Positions 1-6,357 of a DNA stretch of 6,357 nt are shown here, piece by piece. The stretch is from Spirochaetia bacterium (lineage in GTDB: Bacteria; Spirochaetota; UBA12135), in NCBI GenBank assembly GCA_003497555.1, contig DNNS01000119.1, forward strand, positions 1 to 6,357, in the 5' to 3' direction. Position 1 is the first letter of the stretch, and every line of letters starts with the position of its first letter. The position numbers were made by a program, and so were the translations under genes. The notes beneath the pieces were generated by a model. The model saw only the letters and a list, made by a program, of their open reading frames with translations. It was not told where the DNA came from and ran no database searches.

Positions 1-21
1 CTTCGTGTTAAAATTTTATTT

Positions 22-185
22 TCATAGTTTCGGTTGTCCCGCCTGGGCATGATGATACCTTAAGGCGTTCAAGTAATACTCTTTAACATAATACTCCAAT
101 TTAAGCGGGTTGTCATGGCATTTTGGAAAAAAAATCGTGCAATTTAATTCATTATCCCGAAACAAGCCAGAAAAATATTATGCAT
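22..185 (-). pseudogene. Unrecognised short reading frame or gene remnant after the flippase
   Basis: On the minus strand a frame is open for 51 codons, from just after a TAA at 178-180 to a TGA at 22-24. Its translation looks protein-like (for example PLKLEYYVKEYYLNALRYHH near the end), but it has no ATG; a TTG near 161-163 is the only plausible start seen and has no ribosome binding site. An ATG at 183-185 abuts the flippase stop directly (TAA-ATG) but is in another frame and stops after 13 codons. Adding one T to the T5 run at 171-175 would join that ATG to the long frame and give a 54-residue protein. So this may be a small gene with a frameshift (biological or a sequencing slip), a decayed gene end, or chance. 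I do not recognise a family. The EYYVK stretch faintly recalls the C-terminal part of bacterial priming sugar transferases (PF02397), too weakly to name it. Confidence 0.3.
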
Positions 186-1424
186 TTATAATAATTTTTT
201 TTTGTAAAGCAAAAATATTAATCCTGTTGTAATAAAAATACCGGCTCCCAAACGAGCAGCTATGCCGCCGGTTTCTTTGTAATAGTACAGCAGAGGCATC
301 AGAAGACCTATGTTGACTATAACGGTAATGATTCTTATTATTATGGCTGAGGCCAGCTGATCATTTGCTTTAATATATGATATTACAACAATAGTGACCC
401 CGTCTACAGCGTACAGTATTGTAAACAATATTACAAGCGGGGTCTGCCCTGCGTACTTGTTTCCAAAAAAAAATTCAAGGAGCCAGGGTCCGAATATGAT
501 AATTAAAAATGTAAAAACTGCATAAAAAGCGCCTGACATTACAAAGATTAAACGAAACCGGCTGATATTGTTTTTAAGATTTAAATGCGATGAGTTTTTT
601 GAAAAATACGGCAGGAGAATTGTACCCAGCGCCATACCAAATACATGCAGCGGAATGTTTATCAGGCGGGCGGCTTCACAGTTGGCAAGATTACCGCTTC
701 CTAGAAAAAAAAAGATCACATAACTGTTTAAATGTGTTGATAAAAAGCCAAACAGGAGAAATAAAATATTTTTTTCAGTAAATTTCCTGTATGTTTTTTT
801 TATATTTATATTAATATCGGAAATTTTATATAAAAATATATTTTTCCAGAATCCGGAATATATTATTACCGGTAAAAAAGACAGGCTGATTATAACAAGA
901 ATATTTTTTAGTTCAATATCGGCTTTGTATAAAAATACCAATATAAATAACAGTCCGGCCAGAGCTGCGCTGACAATAAGTTCAAATTTTAAAACCCTGC
1001 CGGGTCTCAGAGCAACAAGTTCCCGGTTGCGAATAAGCATAAAAATTTGTACGATAGTGTAATAGATTACAATAATATATATGAGCGAACTTTGCTTCCC
1101 TGCAGCCTTAAAAAAAGAAAATATAATTAAAAGTATTATTACCGCAAGGTTTATAACTGCCTGTTTTATACAAAAATACGTGAATATAAATTTGTTATTA
1201 TTATCTGAAGTATTTTGAATATAAGCGTAAGGCTCATAAACAATTGTATTGAGAACAAGTATCAGGTTAAGAAGCCCTATGGCGATCATTGCATAAATGC
1301 CGAAATCTTCTTTGCTGAGTATCCTTGCCATAAGCACGCCGAGCAGGAAGCTTCTGCCTGAGTATAATATCTGACTCAGGATATGATAACCGGATTTAGT
1401 GATAATATTAAGTGAAATATTCAT
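186..1424 (-). CDS. wzx: Wzx-type polysaccharide flippase (MOP superfamily)
   Basis: This 412-residue integral membrane protein has about 12 hydrophobic segments (roughly residues 11-34, 41-63, 79-104, 113-131, 148-166, 172-192, 217-241, 254-273, 290-316, 328-351, 358-380, 386-407), the usual size and topology of Wzx/RfbX proteins. The family-typical N-terminal signature LMARILSKEDFGIYAMI is at residues 31-47, and a second one, FFGNKYAGQTPLVILF, is at about 318-333. Members move undecaprenyl-linked oligosaccharide repeat units from the cytoplasmic to the periplasmic face of the inner membrane. The start ATG overlaps the stop of the upstream glycosyltransferase by 4 bases (ATGA), which suggests translational coupling and fixes the start. 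The protein ends in a Lys-rich cytoplasmic tail (YKKKLL) coded by an A9 run. Function is firm at family level; the sugar substrate cannot be told from sequence. A teichuronic-acid or other MOP exporter is less likely given the neighbours. Confidence 0.92.
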   Translation of the reverse strand: MNISLNIITKSGYHILSQILYSGRSFLLGVLMARILSKEDFGIYAMIAIGLLNLILVLNTIVYEPYAYIQNTSDNNNKFIFTYFCIKQAVINLAVIILLIIFSFFKAAGKQSSLIYIIVIYYTIVQIFMLIRNRELVALRPGRVLKFELIVSAALAGLLFILVFLYKADIELKNILVIISLSFLPVIIYSGFWKNIFLYKISDININIKKTYRKFTEKNILFLLFGFLSTHLNSYVIFFFLGSGNLANCEAARLINIPLHVFGMALGTILLPYFSKNSSHLNLKNNISRFRLIFVMSGAFYAVFTFLIIIFGPWLLEFFFGNKYAGQTPLVILFTILYAVDGVTIVVISYIKANDQLASAIIIRIITVIVNIGLLMPLLYYYKETGGIAARLGAGIFITTGLIFLLYKKKLL

Positions 1425-2530
1425 TTATTTGCTGCTGTGCTGCAGGAAATTTTCAGAAATTTACGCGCCAGGGAGGTAAATGACAATTGATTACGGTATT
1501 TTTTGCAGTTATTAATAATTTTTTTATTGTTTTTAACAATTAACTCCATATCGGAAGCGCCCCAGTTATCCTTGACAATTCCAAGATCATTTTTAATTAT
1601 AATATCCGCATTATCAGGAATAGAATTAGTCAGTATCGGAGTGCCGCACGCGATTGCTTCAGGTATTATCAACATTACATTTTCCCTGGCTGAAGAAATT
1701 AATATTCCTTTTGATTTATTCAGAATTGAAACCACCTGTAAATGATTTTTTTCATCAGTAAATATGACACTGGAGCTTATTGACTTTTTTTTACAAATGT
1801 CAATCAATAACTGCTTTTCCGGGCCGGTACCGGTCAATAATAATTTATAATGACCGTACCTTTTATTTTGTATAAACTTTTCAAAATTATCAAATATTAT
1901 ATTAATATTTTTTCTTTTTATCAGCTGCGCTATAACTGCAAACTGATCCTCTTTTTGGGGGCAAAACTCAAATTTATCCAGGTCAACACCATGAGTTACA
2001 GTTTCACTGCCGGTATTTTTTATATAAGTCCTGATAAACGATCTTGCCCTTTCTGATCTGGGAATGGTCTTGATATTTCTCAGGAATACCTGCGCGACAA
2101 GATTATACCAGACTAAAGAAGGAATCCTGAAAAATTTCCTGTTATGCTGTTTTAATTCCTGCCAGATAACCAGCTTTTTTTTTATTAATAAAGCAGCAAT
2201 GAGTGTACTGATAGAAAATGCTTCGCTTGATATAACAATATCGGTCTTATTGCGGTTGCGCAGAAGATATATGAAAAGATATGGATGAAATGGAATGAGC
2301 GAGGGCGGAAATAAAAATTTCAGGACCGATTTTAAAAAAATTACCTTAATGGGATATTCTTCTTTAAGCCGGGGACTGTAGTCTTCTGCCGAGATTAAAG
2401 TCACATCGTGTCCGCAATTTACAAATCCCATGGAAAAATTATAAATTAACGTGTCTTTTATTGATTTTACCTCCGGAATAAAATTTTTTTCAGGCGTTTT
2501 TAAAATTGAATTGATAATGACGATCTTCAT
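1421..2530 (-). CDS. Glycosyltransferase family 4 (GT-B fold)
   Basis: This 369-residue protein is a probable retaining GT-B glycosyltransferase that uses a nucleotide-sugar to extend a lipid-linked glycan on the cytoplasmic side. The N-terminal Rossmann-like half begins MKIVIINS and includes GHDVTLISAED at 40-50. The linker carries THGVDLDKF (179-187), the usual [H]GVD-x-x-F hinge of GT4 enzymes. The C-terminal half has the donor-binding region: IAQLIKRKN (200-208, basic residues K205-R206-K207), LLTGTGPEKQLL (231-242) and a complete E-x7-E motif (E283 and E291) inside ARENVMLIIPEAIACGTPIL (281-300). No transmembrane helix is evident, although the 68-90 stretch is hydrophobic and could associate with the membrane. 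It lies 21 bases after the preceding glycosyltransferase gene and overlaps the flippase start by 4 bases, so it is almost certainly in the same operon. The start is the first ATG, with no visible SD. Donor and acceptor sugars are unknown. Confidence 0.9.
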   Translation of the reverse strand: MKIVIINSILKTPEKNFIPEVKSIKDTLIYNFSMGFVNCGHDVTLISAEDYSPRLKEEYPIKVIFLKSVLKFLFPPSLIPFHPYLFIYLLRNRNKTDIVISSEAFSISTLIAALLIKKKLVIWQELKQHNRKFFRIPSLVWYNLVAQVFLRNIKTIPRSERARSFIRTYIKNTGSETVTHGVDLDKFEFCPQKEDQFAVIAQLIKRKNINIIFDNFEKFIQNKRYGHYKLLLTGTGPEKQLLIDICKKKSISSSVIFTDEKNHLQVVSILNKSKGILISSARENVMLIIPEAIACGTPILTNSIPDNADIIIKNDLGIVKDNWGASDMELIVKNNKKIINNCKKYRNQLSFTSLARKFLKISCSTAANK

Positions 2531-2551
2531 TTAATCAGCGCATATACTTAA

Positions 2552-3715
2552 TCAGTAAATACTTATTATATCCATTAATCTTTTCCCGATCATTTCATGG
2601 CCAAACAACCCGCATGATGTTGCACGGGCGTTTTTACCCAATTGACCGAGTAAGTTTTTATTTTTTAATGCCCATAACATCGCTTCGGTCAAATCTTTAA
2701 CATTAGGTCCGCAAAGTATTCCATTATTTTTATCTTTTATAATATCTGCAGTCTGCATTTCATTAATACGGGTGGTAATAACAGCAGTTTCACACATCAT
2801 GGCTTCGATCAGGGTTAGGGGCGGAGCAATCGCCGATTTTGCGGTATAAGGCAGGACCATAACATCGCCAATATTATAAAGATGAATTTTATTTTCAAAT
2901 TTACCCAGGAAAACAAAAAATTCCGATAAATGGTATTTTTTAATATATTTTAAAATTTCCGATTTATATGCTTTTTCCTGCGGATTCTCGATCCAGGAAA
3001 TTACCAGCCTTATACTTGTACTGGTTTTAAGAAGGGCTCTGAAACTTTCCAGAAGAATTTCAACTCCGCGCCCCTTCTGTAAGCTGCCTGAAAAAAAATA
3101 GACGAATGCCTTGTTGTTAACTGAATAAATTTCCCCAAGCTGTCCGGATTCCAAACTGCTCATTTTAAAAAATTTTTTGGAATTCACTGCCGGAGGTATA
3201 ATTGTTGTCTTTTCCGGGTTTAGGCCGAGAGCAATCAGGGATTTAAAAATATCTTTATTGGAACACAAATAATGATCTATTACTTTTGTTTTAATATACA
3301 GCCGGCAAAATTTATTCTGTAAAAATCCGTTATCAATCCATAAAATAATTTTTTTTCTGCAAAAAAGTTTTATAAAAAAAAAGTAAAACCCGACTTTATT
3401 TTCCATCATTAAAAAAAGATCAATATTCTTTTTTTTTACCAAAAAATAAAATTTATAGAGCATGCGAAAAGATAAAGTATCCGTGTGCCTTAATTTAAAA
3501 GGCCGGCCAAAAATTTTTGGATTTTTAATAATAAAATAATTTTGATCCCCGGGAAGAAAATTTTCAGTGTCAGCCCGGCAGCCGTATCTGGACTCCCGCG
3601 TTAAAAGGAAAGTTGTGAAACGCTGTTTTAAATAATCATAGAATTCACGCGTCGTGTTTATCACTCCTTCTGTCCATGGAGGGTGTACTCCATATGAGTA
3701 AATGCAGATATTCAT
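2552..3715 (-). CDS. Glycosyltransferase family 4-like, with degenerate E-x7-E motif
   Basis: This 387-residue protein is a probable GT-B glycosyltransferase of the surface-polysaccharide pathway. The N-terminus has the GT4-type acceptor-side loop (PPWTEGVINTTREF, 12-25). The hinge reads IIPPAVNSKKFF (172-183). The donor-binding half starts at FFSGSLQKGRGVEILLESF (207-225), the usual G-x-L-x-x-x-KG strand-loop, followed by VFLGKFE (268-274) and IGDVMVLPY (282-290). The catalytic-region helix is PPLTLIEAMMCETAVITTR (298-316): the second Glu of E-x7-E is present (E304), but the first position is Ile296, and the usual ACG after the helix is MCE. This departure is seen by eye; some GT4 enzymes lack the first Glu, so it need not mean inactivity. 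DIIKDKNNGILCGP (324-337) is a normal C-terminal GT4 feature. Its ATG overlaps the polymerase stop by 4 bases (ATGA), implying coupled translation. Substrates are unknown. Confidence 0.88.
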   Translation of the reverse strand: MNICIYSYGVHPPWTEGVINTTREFYDYLKQRFTTFLLTRESRYGCRADTENFLPGDQNYFIIKNPKIFGRPFKLRHTDTLSFRMLYKFYFLVKKKNIDLFLMMENKVGFYFFFIKLFCRKKIILWIDNGFLQNKFCRLYIKTKVIDHYLCSNKDIFKSLIALGLNPEKTTIIPPAVNSKKFFKMSSLESGQLGEIYSVNNKAFVYFFSGSLQKGRGVEILLESFRALLKTSTSIRLVISWIENPQEKAYKSEILKYIKKYHLSEFFVFLGKFENKIHLYNIGDVMVLPYTAKSAIAPPLTLIEAMMCETAVITTRINEMQTADIIKDKNNGILCGPNVKDLTEAMLWALKNKNLLGQLGKNARATSCGLFGHEMIGKRLMDIISIY

Positions 3716-4950
3716 TGTTGATTTTTTTTAATATACGCAGAATTAACAATTAAGGCAAGATAAAAAAAAGAAATCACTCCGCGGTTCTGAGAATAAATCT
3801 GATCGCTCATGCTGTCAATCAGAAGCACGAGCATAAGCTGGATCCCGGAAAAAATATAGGGTTTGATGTTTACGTTATCGGCATCATTAAAAAGTCTGAT
3901 AAAAAGTCCGAAAAAAGTAAAAATTATAATAAGGCCGCAGAGAAAGCCGATAATGCCAAACTGTCCAATCAGCATCGGCCAATATACGTCTGTAACAAAT
4001 CTGGGATTGGCAGGTGTTAATCCCCATACCCAGTGCATATCATAAAGTTCATATACGGGAGAATAATAAACTCCGGACATAAATGAGGCATACGTTCCGA
4101 ATCCGGCGCCAAGCGGAAAATGATCCAATGCTATGGGCAGGCTGTTGTAAGTAAGTATTGCCCGGGCGTACCCGAATTCATAAGCGTCTTCGGAATAATA
4201 ATACAAAAACTGGTTACTCACGATGAATCCGAGCAGGATCAGAATCGGTATACTCATCAGCAGGTATTTTTTAACGTTAATACGGCCAATCCTGCTGTAA
4301 GCGAAAATAAGAAATACCTCAATAACCGCAAAAGAGATGTATTTAAATTTCATTGATGCCAGGCCGCAGGCCAGAACGAGCAGGAGAAAAATCCTGTTTT
4401 TTTCAATAAATGCGGGAAAAAGCAGAACAAAAAGCATCTGCAGGGCAAAGGCATAGCGCGAGGAGTGCGGGAAAAAAAGACGCTGCCCTGCAAATCCCAG
4501 GCTGGTCTGATCCGCGGGGAAGATATGAAAAAAATAATTGGCAATTGTAAGTATAAATATAAAATAAAACAATATTTTAAAGATAAAAGTAATTCGGTTT
4601 TTATATAAGGATATATCAAAATTATGAAAAACCATACGCGTAATAAAATAGATAATAAAGCATTTGAAAAAAATAATTGCGTCTTTTATCCCTACGGAAT
4701 AAGGCTGGTATTTTTTGTACAGAAGCGATGCGAACCCGATAAGTAATATCGCTGTCAGCAATATTAATATTCGTTTTTCATATCTGTTAATATAAAATTT
4801 TTTATGTGACAAAATAAAAAATACCGCTGCCAGCAGAAGGATGCTAACGGTAATTTCGTCTGTCAGTACAAATGACATGGAAACTTTGGTTGTCAGATAA
4901 TCATATAAAAAGACATTGAGGATTATTATAAATGAAATAAGTACATGCAT
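3712..4950 (-). CDS. wzy: O-antigen polymerase/ligase-like membrane protein (Wzy/WaaL type)
   Basis: This 412-residue polytopic protein has about 11-12 hydrophobic segments and one long, less hydrophobic loop at roughly 248-325, the arrangement of Wzy polymerases and WaaL-type O-antigen ligases (PF04932-like). The loop carries YARAILTYNS (261-270, candidate key Arg263) and then FPLGAGFGTYASF (278-290), the typical Gly-rich motif. After the loop comes DVYWPMLIGQFGIIGFL (321-337), which matches the common family pattern in which a helix begins near a 'GIIG' turn. Family members join lipid-linked oligosaccharides in the periplasm, either polymerising repeat units (Wzy) or passing glycan to lipid A core or to protein (ligases). 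A flippase and two glycosyltransferases alongside favour Wzy, but sequence alone does not exclude a ligase. The start is the first ATG; an AAAGG about 14 bases upstream is a poor SD. The end overlaps the next gene by 4 bases. It lies 62 bases after the TolC-like gene. Confidence 0.85.
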   Translation of the reverse strand: MHVLISFIIILNVFLYDYLTTKVSMSFVLTDEITVSILLLAAVFFILSHKKFYINRYEKRILILLTAILLIGFASLLYKKYQPYSVGIKDAIIFFKCFIIYFITRMVFHNFDISLYKNRITFIFKILFYFIFILTIANYFFHIFPADQTSLGFAGQRLFFPHSSRYAFALQMLFVLLFPAFIEKNRIFLLLVLACGLASMKFKYISFAVIEVFLIFAYSRIGRINVKKYLLMSIPILILLGFIVSNQFLYYYSEDAYEFGYARAILTYNSLPIALDHFPLGAGFGTYASFMSGVYYSPVYELYDMHWVWGLTPANPRFVTDVYWPMLIGQFGIIGFLCGLIIIFTFFGLFIRLFNDADNVNIKPYIFSGIQLMLVLLIDSMSDQIYSQNRGVISFFYLALIVNSAYIKKNQQ

Positions 4951-5012
4951 ATAAGACCGGCTTGCCTTTCGTGTTTCAGGCTGGATATCCTGGCGCTTGT
5001 ATTTGTGCGGAT

Positions 5013-6278
5013 TTATTTTTTTAAGACCTCTGTAATATCAGCACAGATAAGATCTTCGAGATCATGTAAAGCATACTCCATATTAGCCAGATAATCAATT
5101 GCGTATTCCTGAAAAAAAATGTATTTTCTGAATGCTTCCAGAAAGTCGGCGCTGGTAACCTGGCTGGAAATAATAAACTGGGCTTTTACTTCTTCCAGGT
5201 TTTTAAAGGTAATCTCCCTGAGGTCCTTGTTATGAACAAGATAAGATCTTTTATTCATTTCATATTCAGTGATTAAATTGGAAATTCTTTGTATCAGGGA
5301 ATTCTTTTCCTGTTTTAGTTCAATTTCTGCGCTTTCTTTATTAAGGCGCGCTTCCCTGAAGGCAAAGCCTTTATTCACTGCAGGGAACGGAAAGGGGAAA
5401 TTTACTGCTAATGAAAAATAATGTTCATTCGAATATGTATTTTGGATATTTGCGTAAGAATACCTGGCAGATAATTCCGGAAAAAAATTAAAAAACTCAA
5501 ACTTGTTAAGTAAATCTTTTTGGCTGTAATTATATGCCAGCTCCCTGTATTTACGGGATGCAAAAACAAGATCTGAAGGATTAAGCCCGTTTAAATCGTA
5601 AAGTTCAATCTTGGTATCAGGCAGCGATGTTTCGATTTCTTCAGCGGTGATATTATTGTTAAGTATATTCATCAGGTCATTCATCCGTTTCTTTTTTTTC
5701 ATTTCATGAACATTAATAATATCCTGAAACTTTACTTTTTCGATTTTAAGGGCATTTGCTCTTGATAAAGACATTTTACCAAACATTGATTGGGCCAGTA
5801 TCTGAATTTCCATCTGATCTATCATATTATACATTTCTTTAACAAGAAGAATTATTTTGTATTTATGATATATATATATGTATGCGCGCTTCAGCTCCCC
5901 GATTATTTCCATTTTTTTGTTTTCATAAAGAGTTTTTTTTATTTTATACTCTTTGTCAAGCATCAGTTCGTTAATAACGGTTTTGCCCGGGAAAGGAATC
6001 CTTTGCTCTATGGTGTAAACCTGGCCGTTGGATACTATCTCAATAGCGCCGCGGGAATGGGGCACTTCCAGCGCTGTCAGCCGCCTTGTTTTATAAAGAT
6101 CGATCTTGATTTTTTGCTCTTGCAGAGAGAGATTATATTTTTCTATATCCTGGACCCATTTTCTGAACAGATCGTTATAGGCAAATATATTTTGAGTTAA
6201 AAACAATGCAGCGGTTAATATCCCGAAATTTCTTATAAAGACCATTTTATTTTTTTTCAATAATGATAATCCCGGCAT
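5013..6278 (-). CDS. TolC-family outer-membrane efflux/export protein
   Basis: This 421-residue protein has the layout of the outer-membrane factor (TolC/OEP) family, whose trimers form a channel across the outer membrane and periplasm. After a signal peptide (basic residues, then FGILTAALFLTQNIFA, likely cut after Ala33) come two repeats: long charged coiled-coil helices (about 36-75, 105-205, 305-365, 375-415) split by beta-strand segments. The family-typical QRIPFPGK is at 92-99; the second repeat has FFPELSARYSY (265-275) and FSLAVNFPFPFP (288-299). Length is normal. Start choice is open: Met1 (6276-6278) or Met12 (6243-6245). Met12 still gives a good signal peptide (MVFIRN, then the hydrophobic core) and avoids overlap with a possible upstream frame; neither has an SD. 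It usually partners an inner-membrane pump and an adaptor, neither of which is seen here. Next to polysaccharide genes it could serve polymer export, but that is inference. It may share the operon: only 62 bases with no terminator separate it from the next gene. Confidence 0.88.
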   Translation of the reverse strand: MPGLSLLKKNKMVFIRNFGILTAALFLTQNIFAYNDLFRKWVQDIEKYNLSLQEQKIKIDLYKTRRLTALEVPHSRGAIEIVSNGQVYTIEQRIPFPGKTVINELMLDKEYKIKKTLYENKKMEIIGELKRAYIYIYHKYKIILLVKEMYNMIDQMEIQILAQSMFGKMSLSRANALKIEKVKFQDIINVHEMKKKKRMNDLMNILNNNITAEEIETSLPDTKIELYDLNGLNPSDLVFASRKYRELAYNYSQKDLLNKFEFFNFFPELSARYSYANIQNTYSNEHYFSLAVNFPFPFPAVNKGFAFREARLNKESAEIELKQEKNSLIQRISNLITEYEMNKRSYLVHNKDLREITFKNLEEVKAQFIISSQVTSADFLEAFRKYIFFQEYAIDYLANMEYALHDLEDLICADITEVLKK

Positions 6279-6357
6279 TTTTCAGTAGATATATTATAAT
6301 ATATATGCGACATTAAATCTATCGTTGAGGGTGCAAATTTTATTTCTTGGGTAAATA
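6257..6357 (-). CDS. Possible C-terminal tail of an upstream gene (partial)
   Basis: On the minus strand a frame is open from the window edge for 32 codons and stops at TGA (6257-6259). The predicted tail includes FTQEIKFAPSTIDLMSHIYY and ends in RDYHY, a plausible composition for a real protein end. If real, it would overlap the first possible TolC-like start (6278) by 22 bases but leave 11 bases before the second (6245), which would favour the second start. A second minus frame also runs from the edge for 20 codons to a TAA, so an open frame here is weak evidence. No family is recognised, and the stretch may instead be a leader region. Confidence 0.28.
   Translation of the reverse strand, partial: FTQEIKFAPSTIDLMSHIYYNISTEKCRDYHY
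6289..6304. promoter_or_regulatory. AT-only 16-base palindrome with TATAAT-like element upstream of the TolC-like gene
   Basis: Positions 6289-6304 form a perfect palindrome made only of A and T, centred on ATTATAAT. It contains TATAAT on both strands (minus-strand copy at 6293-6298), so it could be a -10 element for the operon. A transcript from it would start near 6286, leaving about 40 bases before the second start of the TolC-like gene. No good -35 hexamer lies about 17 bases upstream (the sequence there is TAGATT), and such strings are common by chance in AT-rich DNA. Confidence 0.18.

Noticed and set aside
1..185. Terminator downstream of the flippase
   Set aside because: No inverted repeat followed by a T-tract was found on the minus strand; the T8 run at about 127-134 has no stem in front of it.
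590..781. Plus-strand open frame of 63 codons
   Set aside because: It is antisense to the flippase, with no recognisable domain and no ribosome binding site.
1503..2288. Three plus-strand open frames of 68-80 codons
   Set aside because: They are antisense to the 1421-2530 glycosyltransferase, whose motifs are intact; they are expected shadows in AT-rich DNA.
3863..4356. Two plus-strand open frames of 60 and 78 codons
   Set aside because: They are antisense to the polymerase-like gene and show no motif.
4350..4619. Minus-strand open frame of 89 codons in a second frame inside the polymerase gene
   Set aside because: It overlaps a well-supported membrane protein on the same strand in another frame and reads as a frame-shadow of the hydrophobic segments, with no motif of its own.
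4951..5012. Possible terminator between the TolC-like and polymerase-like genes
   Set aside because: Only short self-complementary pieces such as GGATATCC were found, with no stable stem followed by a T-run, so read-through is more likely.
5790..6200. Plus-strand open frame of 136 codons
   Set aside because: It lies wholly antisense to the TolC-like gene, its translation is low-complexity and Phe/Tyr/Ile-rich with no family motif, and the minus-strand frame carries clear TolC signatures.

Overview
The window is an AT-rich (roughly one-third GC by eye) piece of a cell-surface polysaccharide locus. All supported genes lie on the minus strand, so transcription runs from the right end to the left. 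A TolC-family outer-membrane protein implies a diderm (Gram-negative type) bacterium. None of the starts has a convincing Shine-Dalgarno sequence; most are preceded by A/T-rich leaders. That would fit Bacteroidota or another lineage with little SD use, but the window does not settle the phylum.

Layout in transcription order: (1) a possible C-terminal tail of an upstream gene at the right edge (6257-6357, low confidence); (2) a TolC/outer-membrane-efflux-like protein (5013-6278); (3) after a 62-base gap, a multi-pass O-antigen polymerase/ligase-like membrane protein (3712-4950); (4) a GT4-type glycosyltransferase (2552-3715) overlapping it by 4 bases; (5) after 21 bases, a second GT4-type glycosyltransferase (1421-2530); (6) a Wzx-type polysaccharide flippase (186-1424), again overlapping by 4 bases; (7) a 185-base tail that carries an unrecognised short reading frame, perhaps a gene remnant.

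Together genes 3-6 form the core of a Wzx/Wzy-dependent pathway. The two glycosyltransferases would add sugars to a lipid-linked oligosaccharide on the cytoplasmic face, the flippase would move it across the inner membrane, and the polymerase (or ligase) would join units on the periplasmic side. The TolC-like protein at the head of the cluster could provide an outer-membrane conduit, but no periplasmic adaptor, Wza-like exporter, Wzc-like co-polymerase or priming transferase is visible, so its link to the polymer is inference. No RNA gene, insertion sequence, CRISPR array or clear terminator was seen. The genes look like an ordinary though divergent surface-polysaccharide operon rather than a new class of system. 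The points most worth checking are the TolC-like partner, the short frames at both ends, and the ligase-versus-polymerase question.
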